Assembly (NCBI RefSeq): GCF_009363715.1
Contig: NZ_CP045404.1
Location: 4,010,390-4,074,389 of the forward strand
DNA from: Roseovarius sp. THAF9
GTDB taxonomy: Bacteria > Pseudomonadota > Alphaproteobacteria > Rhodobacterales > Rhodobacteraceae
Reading direction: 5' to 3'
Length of the DNA: 64,000 nt
Made by a program: the position numbers and the translations under genes. A model generated the notes under the pieces. That model was not told the origin of the DNA. It was given only the letters and a program-made list of their open reading frames with translations, and searched no databases. Of the stretch, positions 8,250 to 16,184 are shown one piece after another. Each line of letters opens with the position of its first letter. Position 1 is the first letter of the stretch.

Positions 8250-9688
8250 CCCTGTTGCGTGCCGAAAACATCACCGTATCCGATGCCGACACTCCGATCC
8301 TGCATCCGGTGTCCCTGCACCTTAGCCCCGGTGAGCCGCTGGTCGTGCTGGGCGAGACGGGATCGGGCAAGAGCCTGCTGGCACAGGCCATCATGGGCAC
8401 CTTGCCCAAGGACCTTTCGCCGAAAGGGCGCGTGGTTCTGGGCGACCGGTTGCTTGATGCCGCGCGGCCTGTGGGATTCCGCCCGCTCTGGGGACGCGAG
8501 ATCGCGGTCCTGCCACAGGAGCCATGGCTGTCGCTTGACCCGCTGATGCGGGCGGGCGCGCAGGTAAGCGAGGCGCACCGGCTGGTGCGCGGGCTGGGCG
8601 CTGCCGAGGCGCGCGCGCAGGCGCAAGAGGATCTTGCGCGGCTTAGCCTGGATGGCGCCGAGGACCGTTATCCGCACGAACTGTCGGGCGGCATGGCGCA
8701 GCGCGTCGCCATCGCTGCGGCGCGGGCGGGCGGTGCGCGCATCGTCATCGCCGACGAGCCGACCAAGGGGCTGGACGCCGCGCGCCGCGACGAGGTGGCA
8801 GACCTGCTTCTGGCGGAACTGGCGCAGGGCGGCGGGCTGTTGGTCATCACTCACGATCTGGCACTTGCGCGGCGGATCGGCGGGCGGATCATCATTCTGC
8901 GCGAGGGGAAGGTGGTGGAGGCCGGCGTAACGCGGTCCGTGATGGCCGCCCCTGTCAAGGAGTACACCCGCGAATTGATCGCCGCCGATCCCGAGACCTG
9001 GGCCGCCCGGCGCAAGCCGCCCGCCGGTGCCGCCATGCTGAGCGCGACCGGTCTTGCGGCAGAGCGCGGCGGCCACCGGCTGTTCTCGGACATTTCCTTC
9101 GATCTCTGCGAGGGGCGGATCCTTGGCGTCACCGGGCCGTCGGGCTGTGGCAAGTCCACGCTGGGCGATGTTATTCTGGGTCTCGTGCGGCCCGCCGCCG
9201 GGCGGGTGGAACGGGAACCAGGCCTGCCGCCAACCGCCTTTCAGAAGCTCTATCAGGATCCGGTCGCGGCCTTTCCGCGGCACCGGACGCTGGGGCGCAC
9301 TTTATTCGATGTCGCCTGCCGTCATGGTCAGACTCAAGGCCGGATCGACGCGCTGATGCCGCGCCTCGGCCTCGCGCCCGCGCTGCTGAACCGTAAGCCG
9401 GGCGCCGTCTCTGGTGGCGAGCTTCAGCGTCTCGCGCTTCTGCGCCTGCTGCTGGTCCGTCCCAGGTTCATCTTCGCCGACGAGCCCACGTCGCGCCTCG
9501 ACCCGATCACCCAGAAACAGGTGATCGGCCTTCTGACCGAAACCGCCGAGCGCGAGGGATGCGGGATCATGCTGGTGAGCCACGACGCGGCTCTGGTCGG
9601 CGCGACGGCCGATCATGTTCTGTCGCTGGCCGCGCCGCAAAAGCACACGGAATTGAACGCCCCGATCGTTGCAGGGGCGTTGCAATGA
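8246..9688 (+). CDS. Fused double ABC ATPase (DppD+DppF type)
   Basis: A 480-residue protein with two complete nucleotide-binding domains. Domain 1: Walker A GETGSGKS (36-43), signature LSGGM (146-150), Walker B IVIADEP (166-172). Domain 2: Walker A GPSGCGKS (297-304), signature VSGGE (388-392), Walker B FIFADEP (408-414). It replaces the two separate ATPases of dipeptide or nickel importers. The start overlaps the permease stop; an upstream in-frame ATG at 7886 lies inside the permease gene and is rejected. The usual C-terminal peptide-importer extensions are short, so each half is compact. Confidence 0.92.
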   Translation: MTLLRAENITVSDADTPILHPVSLHLSPGEPLVVLGETGSGKSLLAQAIMGTLPKDLSPKGRVVLGDRLLDAARPVGFRPLWGREIAVLPQEPWLSLDPLMRAGAQVSEAHRLVRGLGAAEARAQAQEDLARLSLDGAEDRYPHELSGGMAQRVAIAAARAGGARIVIADEPTKGLDAARRDEVADLLLAELAQGGGLLVITHDLALARRIGGRIIILREGKVVEAGVTRSVMAAPVKEYTRELIAADPETWAARRKPPAGAAMLSATGLAAERGGHRLFSDISFDLCEGRILGVTGPSGCGKSTLGDVILGLVRPAAGRVEREPGLPPTAFQKLYQDPVAAFPRHRTLGRTLFDVACRHGQTQGRIDALMPRLGLAPALLNRKPGAVSGGELQRLALLRLLLVRPRFIFADEPTSRLDPITQKQVIGLLTETAEREGCGIMLVSHDAALVGATADHVLSLAAPQKHTELNAPIVAGALQ

Positions 9689-9729
9689 CCCTCGTCTGAC
9701 TTCATCAATGAAACCTGAAAGGACCTGTC

Positions 9730-10338
9730 ATGAAACCGATCCACCTGGCCCTGGCCACCACCACCCTCGCCGCGCCCGCAATCGCGCAAGACACGCGCGA
9801 ACTTGACGCGCATGTGCACGGCGTCTCGACCGTCGAAATCGCGGTCGAACACGGAACGATCGAGATCAACATCCTGTCGCCTGGCATGGACATCGTCGGC
9901 TTTGAGCACGAGGCGAGTTCTGCCGAGGACAAGGAGGCGGTAGCAACTGCGATCCGGCAATTCCTGACGCCAGAGGAGATCGTGACGCTGCCCGAAGGCG
10001 CGGGGTGTCGGCTGACCGAGGTTCTGGCCCATCTGCACACCGGCGATCATGACGACGAGCACATGCACGAGGGTGATGACCACACGCACGACGACGACCA
10101 CGCCGAAGGCGAAGAGCACGATCACGACCACGAAGACCACGCGGACGAGGCGCGGCACAGTGAGTTTCACGTGACCTACGGCTTTGCCTGCGATGACGAG
10201 GACGCGCTGACCGGCGTGGGCTTCCCGTTCTTCGAACGGTTCCCCAATGCCGAAGAAATCGAAGTGCAATACGTGACGGAGACCGGCGCGGGCACGGCGG
10301 AGCTGACGCCCGGTTCCGCCGAGGTCTCTTTCGAGTAG
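9730..10338 (+). CDS. zrgA: ZrgA-like zinc-binding periplasmic protein (DUF2796)
   Basis: A 202-residue secreted protein: signal peptide 1-19 ending AIA, conserved LDAHVHGVSTVEIAVE start, and a His/Asp/Glu-rich stretch at about 101-147 (for example HMHEGDDHTHDDDHAEGEEH) that should bind several zinc ions. The end EVQYVTETGAG is also typical of DUF2796. In Vibrio cholerae ZrgA is part of the zinc-regulated ZrgABCDE transporter. The following ABC pair and DUF3299 genes match that arrangement. The 41-base gap before it contains AAAGGA but no obvious new promoter. Confidence 0.9.
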   Translation: MKPIHLALATTTLAAPAIAQDTRELDAHVHGVSTVEIAVEHGTIEINILSPGMDIVGFEHEASSAEDKEAVATAIRQFLTPEEIVTLPEGAGCRLTEVLAHLHTGDHDDEHMHEGDDHTHDDDHAEGEEHDHDHEDHADEARHSEFHVTYGFACDDEDALTGVGFPFFERFPNAEEIEVQYVTETGAGTAELTPGSAEVSFE

Positions 10339-10340
10339 CG

Positions 10341-11030
10341 ATGGCAGACCCGGCCCTGACCCTGCAAGACGTCCGTTTCCGCTGGCCGGGGCGGGCATCT
10401 TTCGGAATGTCGGTGCCGGAGTTCCGGCTGGACCAGGGCGAAAGCGTTCTGCTTTTGGGCGAAAGCGGGTCGGGGAAGTCCACGCTTCTGTCGCTGGTCT
10501 GCGGGATCGTCACTGCCGATGCCGGCCGGGTGGATCTGGCCGGCACGAACCTTGCCACCCTGCGGGCCGGCGCGCGCGACAGGTTCCGGGCCGAGCGGAT
10601 CGGCGTCATCTTCCAGCAGTTCAACCTGCTGCCCTATGCCAGTGTCTCCGACAACATCATGCTGCCTTTGAAGTTCGCGCTCGAGCGGAGAAAGCGCGCC
10701 GCAGCGGACGATGCGGTAAAGCTCTGCGCGGCACTTGGTCTGCCCTCGGATATTGTCGAGGCCAAGGCGGGGCGCCTTTCCGTCGGTCAGCAACAGCGGG
10801 TCGCCGTGGCCCGCGCCCTGATCGGCCAGCCGCCCCTGATCGTCGCGGACGAGCCGACCTCGGCACTGGATGCGGCGACGCAGGATGCGTTTCTTGGCCT
10901 TTTGTTCGATCAGATCGCGGCAGCCGGATCGTCGCTGTTGATGGTCAGCCATGACGAAAGGCTGAGCGCGCGATTCGACCGCGTGGTGCGCCTCGCTGAC
11001 ATCGCCTCTGTCGAAAGGCAGGCCGCATGA
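10341..11030 (+). CDS. ABC transporter ATPase, LolD/MacB type (ZrgB-like)
   Basis: A 229-residue ATPase. Walker A GESGSGKS (40-47), a Q-loop in IFQQFNLLPY, signature LSVGQQQRVAVARAL and Walker B LIVADEPTSALD. The signature has Val where most have Gly (LSVGQ), a known variation in this group. The class powers mechanotransmission by FtsX-like permeases and not classic substrate import. It begins 2 bases after the zrgA stop and overlaps the permease by 4 bases. Confidence 0.9.
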   Translation: MADPALTLQDVRFRWPGRASFGMSVPEFRLDQGESVLLLGESGSGKSTLLSLVCGIVTADAGRVDLAGTNLATLRAGARDRFRAERIGVIFQQFNLLPYASVSDNIMLPLKFALERRKRAAADDAVKLCAALGLPSDIVEAKAGRLSVGQQQRVAVARALIGQPPLIVADEPTSALDAATQDAFLGLLFDQIAAAGSSLLMVSHDERLSARFDRVVRLADIASVERQAA

Positions 11031-12277
11031 TCCTGCGCCTTGCCTTCGGCTCCCTCATGGCTCGCGCCTTGACCGTCGGCATGACGGTGCTGGCCATCGC
11101 CCTGTCGGTCGCGCTGTTTCTTGGCGTCGAGAAGGTGCGCACGGGTGCCAAGGCCAGTTTTGCCGACACGATTTCGGGCACCGACCTGATCGTCGGGGCG
11201 CGGTCCGGCTCGGTTCAGCTGTTGCTGTATTCCGTGTTCCGGATCGGCAACGCCACCAACAACGTGACCTGGGAAAGCTACCAGGATATCGCCAACCGGC
11301 CCGAGGTGGACTGGATCGTGCCGATATCGCTTGGCGACAGCCACCGCCAGTTCCGGGTCATGGGCACCACGCAGGCGTTTTTCGAGCACTACAAGTATCG
11401 CGGCGGCCGGTCCTTGGAGATCGGCGATGGCCACGGGCTGGATGATCTTTACGACGCGGTCATCGGCGCCGAGGTCGCGGCCACGCTGGGCTATGCGGTG
11501 GGCGACCCGATCGTCGTCTCGCACGGCCTTGCGTCCTTCACCCACCACGACGATCAACCCTTTCGCGTGGCGGGCATCATCGACCGCACCGGCACCCCGG
11601 TGGACCGGACAGTCATCGTCAGCCTGGAGGCCATCGAGGCGATCCATGTCGATTGGCAATCCGGTGCACAGATCCCCGGCCAAAGCACGCCGGTCGAGCA
11701 GATACGGCAGATGGACCTGTCGCCGTCGGCAGTGACGGCCGCGCTGGTCGGGGTCAAGTCGCGCCTCCAGATCTTTGGCCTGCAACGCTGGATCAACACC
11801 TACCCCGAAGAGCCGTTGCTGGCGGTCCTGCCCGGCGTCGCCTTGCAAGAGCTGTGGCAGATCGTCGGTGTGGCCGAGACCGCGCTGATCGGCGTGTCGG
11901 CGATGGTGGTGGTGACGGCGCTCCTGGGGATGATGGCGATGATCTTTTCCTCGCTCAACGAACGCCGGCGGGAAATGGCGATCTGGCGAGCCATGGGCGC
12001 GCGCCCTGCCACCATCCTGGGCCTGCTGGTGTTGGAAGCGGCGCTGATGGCCGCCCTGGGCGCACTGCTGGGCCTCGCGCTGCTCTACGGCGGGCTGGTC
12101 GTGGCGCAGCCGGTGGTGGACAACGCCTTCGGCCTCTGGCTGCCGATCGCGCCGCCGACCGGGCGGGAACTGGCCGCTCTCGCAGGTGTGATCATCGCGG
12201 CGGCGCTTGTCAGCCTGTTTCCGGCACTCAGGGCCTACCGCCTGTCGCTGTCTGATGGCATGATGGTGAGGATATGA
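11027..12277 (+). CDS. ABC transporter permease, FtsX/MacB type (ZrgC-like)
   Basis: A 416-residue permease with one N-terminal helix (ALTVGMTVLAIALSVALFLG), a large periplasmic domain of about 230 residues, and three C-terminal helices with the family motif NERRREMAIWRAMGARPATI between the first two. The architecture is that of type VII ABC systems, which act on periplasmic partners or lipoproteins. Next to ZrgA-like and DUF3299 proteins it would form the ZrgABC core. How such a permease promotes zinc uptake is not known. Confidence 0.9.
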   Translation: MILRLAFGSLMARALTVGMTVLAIALSVALFLGVEKVRTGAKASFADTISGTDLIVGARSGSVQLLLYSVFRIGNATNNVTWESYQDIANRPEVDWIVPISLGDSHRQFRVMGTTQAFFEHYKYRGGRSLEIGDGHGLDDLYDAVIGAEVAATLGYAVGDPIVVSHGLASFTHHDDQPFRVAGIIDRTGTPVDRTVIVSLEAIEAIHVDWQSGAQIPGQSTPVEQIRQMDLSPSAVTAALVGVKSRLQIFGLQRWINTYPEEPLLAVLPGVALQELWQIVGVAETALIGVSAMVVVTALLGMMAMIFSSLNERRREMAIWRAMGARPATILGLLVLEAALMAALGALLGLALLYGGLVVAQPVVDNAFGLWLPIAPPTGRELAALAGVIIAAALVSLFPALRAYRLSLSDGMMVRI

Positions 12278-12786
12278 AGCGCGCGCACCCCTCTCGCCGG
12301 GCCGTCCTGGCCATGCTCTCGGCAACCCTGCTTCCAGGCCGGGCCATGGCCAACCCGTTCCGGGAAATCATATGGGAAGACCTGATTCCCAAGGGCGTGC
12401 CCTATGGTGAAATCATCGGCCCCGGCAAGATCGACGAGGCCAATGACACCTGGGTGCCTGAATACGACCGCAACGCGTGGCGGATGAACACCCGTCTCAA
12501 CGGCAAGGCGGTCAAGCTGCCCGGCTACATCATCCCGTTCGACGTCACTTCGCAAGGTGTGACCAGCTTTATGCTGGTGCCTTACGTGGGCGCCTGCATC
12601 CACACGCCGCCGCCGCCGCCGAACCAACTTGTCTTCGTCACAACCAAGACCCCCTGGCCCAGCGACTCGCTGTGGGACCCGGTGTGGGTCTCTGGTCGGC
12701 TCTCGGCCAAGTCCATGAAGACGCAGATCGCGGATGTCGGATACCGGATGACCGCCGAGCGGATCGAGGTGTACGAATGGCAGTGA
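12274..12786 (+). CDS. DUF3299 protein, first copy (ZrgD/E-like)
   Basis: A 170-residue exported protein with an RR-containing signal (HPSRRAVLAMLSATLLPGRAMA). Conserved DUF3299 features are IIWEDLIPKG, KLPGYIIPFD, FMLVPYVGACIHTPPPPPNQ and the final beta-rich part. The single Cys in GACIH next to His and a proline run could bind metal (inference). DUF3299 genes accompany ZrgA and MacB-like ABC genes in many Gram-negatives. The next gene starts inside its last codons. Confidence 0.88.
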   Translation: MKRAHPSRRAVLAMLSATLLPGRAMANPFREIIWEDLIPKGVPYGEIIGPGKIDEANDTWVPEYDRNAWRMNTRLNGKAVKLPGYIIPFDVTSQGVTSFMLVPYVGACIHTPPPPPNQLVFVTTKTPWPSDSLWDPVWVSGRLSAKSMKTQIADVGYRMTAERIEVYEWQ

Positions 12787-13283
12787 AAGGCCTGACTCGC
12801 AGGGCGCTGCTTCTGTCCTTCGCCGCATCGGGGTTTGCAGGACAGGCGCTGGCCGACACGGTGATCGCGTTGGAATGGCGCGACCTTCTGCCCGAGGACG
12901 ACACGTCTCTGCCCGGCAACCTGCAAGGCATCCTGCCGCACGACGAAAGCAGCATGGCCGCGCGTCAGCCGCCATCGACAGGCATTCGCACCGACTGGAC
13001 CGGCAAGATCGTGCAACTTTCGGGCTTTATCGTGCCGCTCGACCACGAAGGCACTGGCGTCACCGCGTTCATCCTCGTGCCCTATGTCGGCGCCTGCGTC
13101 CACGTGCCCCCGCCGCCGGCCAACCAGCTTGTCTTCGTGACCACCAGCACGCCCTTCGAAAGCTCCGGCATGTTCGAGCCCGTAACGGTCACCGGCATGT
13201 TCGGCACGGCGTCGAGATCAACCCAACTGGCCGAGATCGGCTATGCACTTTCCGCGGAAAAGATCCGGAGCTTGAGGCGTTAA
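12777..13283 (+). CDS. DUF3299 protein, second copy (ZrgD/E-like)
   Basis: A 168-residue paralogue of the gene before it: a signal peptide (GLTRRALLLSFAASGFAGQALA), ALEWRDLLPED, QLSGFIVPLD, FILVPYVGACVHVPPPPANQ. The shared core, including the Cys-x-His and proline run, shows a tandem duplication that has diverged, with a longer insertion before the core. The start ATG overlaps the upstream gene by 10 bases; a GTG 6 bases later is an alternative. It is the last gene of the operon; only a weak 6-bp hairpin (13288-13302) follows. Confidence 0.88.
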   Translation: MAVKGLTRRALLLSFAASGFAGQALADTVIALEWRDLLPEDDTSLPGNLQGILPHDESSMAARQPPSTGIRTDWTGKIVQLSGFIVPLDHEGTGVTAFILVPYVGACVHVPPPPANQLVFVTTSTPFESSGMFEPVTVTGMFGTASRSTQLAEIGYALSAEKIRSLRR

Positions 13284-13698
13284 GTGAGATTGTAGAACAA
13301 TCAAGCGGCACGAGTTATTCTTCAACGCCCATAGATCGAAGTCCGTCGCATCAAAACTCAGGAATCACACTTCAGGACCGGTCTCGTCATTCCGACCAAA
13401 GCAGACATTCGCTCTGAATGACACGTAGATTGGCTATGGACCGAGACCGCAGTCACTCTGGCGTTAATGCTTGCCGCGTTTAGCTACACAATATAGGCAC
13501 CTAGAGATGATTAGAGTATGATCGGTTTTGGGTCTTAGTCGAATGTTGATAAATGATGACGTCATAATGGATGATGAAGCTTAAATTTCGCGGTACGAAA
13601 GGCTTGTAGCCGAGCTTCGCAAACGTACTCCGGGAATACGCGCGGCACGTCTTTGCCCAGCTACGGCTCATTCTTCAAAACATCGCAGACTAGCTTGC
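13284..13698. other. Non-coding stretch after the zinc operon
   Basis: 415 bases without a credible frame. Composition is more AT-rich than the flanks and stops are frequent in all six frames. A short hairpin GATTGT-AGA-ACAATC (13288-13302) directly after the operon could be a weak terminator but lacks a T-run. Nothing else identified. Confidence 0.5.
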
Positions 13699-13950
13699 TT
13701 GCAATGTAAAAAGTCTGGGTGTTTGCGTTTTCGCGAGTTAGGGCTGGACGATAATGGCGCCCCCCTTGCCGAGGACTTGCGTCCCGCATGTGGCGCAAAA
13801 TCCAAGACAGGTGAACTATGTGAAGAGCCGGTAGTTGCAGGAAAGCGACGCTGCCGAATTCATGGTGGCCTGAGCACGGGGCCAAAAACGAAAGAAGGGC
13901 GCGAACGCGTCCGCGCAGTTCAGCATGAGCGTTGGAGCCAATCGAGATGA
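13699..13950 (+). CDS. Small HGG-motif protein (HGGxSTGPKT family)
   Basis: An 83-residue frame whose second half reads CGAKSKTGELCEEP, then AGKRRCRIHGGLSTGPKTKEGRER, the hallmark of a small family common on phages and genomic islands. Two Cys in CGAK..LC plus Cys and His in RRCRIHGG suggest a zinc site. The start is uncertain; there is no strong ribosome-binding site, and the first 30 residues are weakly conserved. Function unknown. Its presence supports a mobile origin for this segment. Confidence 0.6.
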   Translation: MQCKKSGCLRFRELGLDDNGAPLAEDLRPACGAKSKTGELCEEPVVAGKRRCRIHGGLSTGPKTKEGRERVRAVQHERWSQSR

Positions 13951-14556
13951 TAGAAGCTATCCTGCGAAAAGCCGAGTGCGGAGAGGGTCTGGCAGATCGT
14001 TAACTCCTAAGAAAGTATGAATACAACAGCTCCGGCGGTGAACCCTTCACAGATCAATGCCATATGCGTTCTCTTTCGCGACACGATACGTGGTAATTGG
14101 AGCTGCACTATCCCGCGACGGGTCCAAGAGCGGTCCACAGAAGTTCGCAAAGGTCCATTCCCGCAATCGCCAGCTACGCTGTCCCAAACACCCTCGACAT
14201 TTTTGCGTGAATGGCACGACCGATGACCTCTTCAGCACCTGCACGGGATTTAAAGCAGCCGCCGAGCAGCTTCCAACGGTTTAACCTATCGCCTTACTTT
14301 TGGAAGAGACTACGGTCCAAGCCGCCGAAGCTGAACTCGTCAACGATACTATCCAATTCTTGCGCCTTCCAGGACGTGTCCTTTCCCAGCAGATAAACAC
14401 CGCTCTCAGCCACGTGTTACCACTTGAGACGAATTTTCGTCGGACAGCGCGCTTAACAGGTCGCGCCAGCGACAATGAAAGGGTGGATATTTAAGGGAAT
14501 AAAGTCAAACATCCAGCAGAGAAATCGAACCTTCTCAGTGGTCTACTGGACGATTG
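13951..14556. other. Unassigned stretch up to the tRNA gene
   Basis: About 600 bases. Short open frames of 60-75 codons exist on both strands around 14017-14494 but overlap one another, lack ribosome-binding sites and show no known motif. I regard the region as degenerate island DNA. A GATAG-AAG-CTATC hairpin overlaps the end of the HGG gene. No copy of the tRNA 3' end was seen here as an attachment site. Confidence 0.5.
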
Positions 14557-14632
14557 TGGTGCCGCTGAAGGGACTCGAACCCCCGACCCCATCATTACGA
14601 ATGACGTGCTCTACCAGCTGAGCTACAGCGGC
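14557..14632 (-). tRNA. tRNA-Thr (anticodon CGT)
   Basis: Read on the minus strand the gene folds as a full cloverleaf: acceptor GCCGCTG pairing with CAGCGGC, D-arm GCTC/GAGC, anticodon stem CGTCA/TGATG (one G-T pair) with loop TTCGTAA giving anticodon CGT, T-arm with TTCGAGT, and an encoded ACCA 3' end. It reads threonine codon ACG. It lies at the boundary between the accessory segment and the conserved hemY block. Confidence 0.96.
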
Positions 14633-14677
14633 CCCGTGGAGCGCGGCTATAGCACTCCAATTCGTATCCGAAAAGAG

Positions 14678-16165
14678 CTATTTTTCCGACTCTGCCGGCT
14701 TTGGTTCGTCGACAATTTCGGCATCATCAATGTCCGCCGTGGACTTATCATCCTCGTCAATGGTTTCGTTAGACGTGGTGTGATCCTCGACAGAGCCTAT
14801 GATCAGGGGCAGCATTTCGATCCCCGTGGCAGACGACACCGAGGACGCCGGAGGCGCCTGCCAACTGAGCGTGTCGAAGGCATGGCAGTTATCGCAGGAC
14901 GGCGCCCACTCCGCGTGGATGTGGTGGCAGTTGTTGCAGACCCACTGCGGACCGCGCGGCGCTGACAAGGCGCGTGCAAGCCAGCCCTTGACCACGCTGT
15001 CCGACGCCCCTTCGCCCCGTTCGATGGCGGCCATTATCGTCAGCGCACGCGCATCGGGGTCGACCTCGGCCAGATCGCCCAGCGCGCGGCGAGCGGCGGG
15101 GAAATCCTCGGCGGCGAGATGTAGCTCGGCGTCGATCAGGCGGGTTTCGCGATGATCGGGATGGATCTTGAGCAGCTTCGAAAAGCGCTTGATCCGGGCC
15201 TGCGGCGTCTCTTCGGGTTCGATCTCGGCGAAGGCGGCGGCCAGGTCTGGATGGGGTTGGGCATCCCATGCCTTCTTGATCACGCGGGTGGCGTTGCGCT
15301 TGTTGCCCTGTTCGATGTAGCCGCGCGCGGTCAGAACGGCGGCCGGGACCAGATCGGGCGACAGGCGGTTCGCCTGAATGGCGGCCTCGCGCGCCTCGAT
15401 GCTCTTGCCGTCGTCAAGGATGTCACGCGCCTCAGACAGGGCCAGTACCGCATCGCGGCGGCGATGGACGTCACGCGGGAGGTTACCGGATTTCAGCTTG
15501 GCGCTGAGCGTTTCGCGCGCGCCTTTCCAGTCGCCGGTCTGGGCCTGAAGTTTCAGCAGCGTGTCCTGTACTTCCTCGTGCTTGGGCTTGAGCGTAAACG
15601 CAGTCTTGGCCAGCTTCAGTGCAGTCTCGGTTTCGCCATCGGCGAGTTTCTGACGCAGGATGCCACGAACGCCGACGAAACGGGTCTTTTCGTTTGTCAG
15701 CAGACGCTTGTAGGTTTCCTCAGCCTTGCGGCGATTGCCGGACATCTCGGCGGCTTGCGCGGTGATCAGGTTGGTGAGCGCGGGCTTTTTGAGATAACGT
15801 TCGGCCTTGCCAGCCTTGGCCATGGCAATGTCGCCTTCGCCCGACGCCAGCGCCATGAGACCTTCGGACAGCGCCTGATAGCCCTTTTCCTGGCGGTTGC
15901 GCTGGAAATAGCGGGACAGCGCCGTGTCATCGCCGTTGATAAAGCGCAGCACCGCGACCAGCAGCGACGCGATCTTGAGGATAAGCCAGACGGCAACCAC
16001 CAGAAGGACAAGCGCGATCACCGCCATGAGCGGGGTCAGGTTGAATTCCTGTCCGGCCATCACGATCCGCACGCCGCCGTCGAGTTCCAGCAGGTAGATC
16101 GCCCCCCAGCTGGCCGCGGCGACGAGGCCGATGAAGAGGACAATCTTGATTATGGACCACAACAT
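14678..16165 (-). CDS. hemY: HemY-like TPR membrane protein with C-terminal zinc ribbon
   Basis: A 495-residue protein with two N-terminal membrane helices (IIKIVLFIGLVAAASWGAIYLL and a second at about 45-70), the HemY_N region, and a long helical TPR domain. Near the end is a zinc-ribbon with C410/C413 and C424/C427 (WVCNNCHHIH...SCDNCHAF), then an acidic tail. This is the proteobacterial tetratricopeptide HemY found in heme-synthesis clusters, not the Bacillus protoporphyrinogen oxidase. It is transcribed after the COG4223 gene, 19 bases downstream, and hemD lies further upstream. Confidence 0.9.
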   Translation of the reverse strand: MLWSIIKIVLFIGLVAAASWGAIYLLELDGGVRIVMAGQEFNLTPLMAVIALVLLVVAVWLILKIASLLVAVLRFINGDDTALSRYFQRNRQEKGYQALSEGLMALASGEGDIAMAKAGKAERYLKKPALTNLITAQAAEMSGNRRKAEETYKRLLTNEKTRFVGVRGILRQKLADGETETALKLAKTAFTLKPKHEEVQDTLLKLQAQTGDWKGARETLSAKLKSGNLPRDVHRRRDAVLALSEARDILDDGKSIEAREAAIQANRLSPDLVPAAVLTARGYIEQGNKRNATRVIKKAWDAQPHPDLAAAFAEIEPEETPQARIKRFSKLLKIHPDHRETRLIDAELHLAAEDFPAARRALGDLAEVDPDARALTIMAAIERGEGASDSVVKGWLARALSAPRGPQWVCNNCHHIHAEWAPSCDNCHAFDTLSWQAPPASSVSSATGIEMLPLIIGSVEDHTTSNETIDEDDKSTADIDDAEIVDEPKPAESEK

Positions 16166-16184
16166 TCTTTGACTTCCCCCGGCG

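Noticed and set aside
10910..12325. 471-codon minus-strand frame opposite the ZrgC-like permease
   Set aside because: Shadow frame, with His/Arg/Gln-rich composition typical of antisense of a membrane protein gene.
14017..14494. Several 60-75-codon frames before tRNA-Thr
   Set aside because: Overlap on both strands, lack start signals and match no family I recognise.
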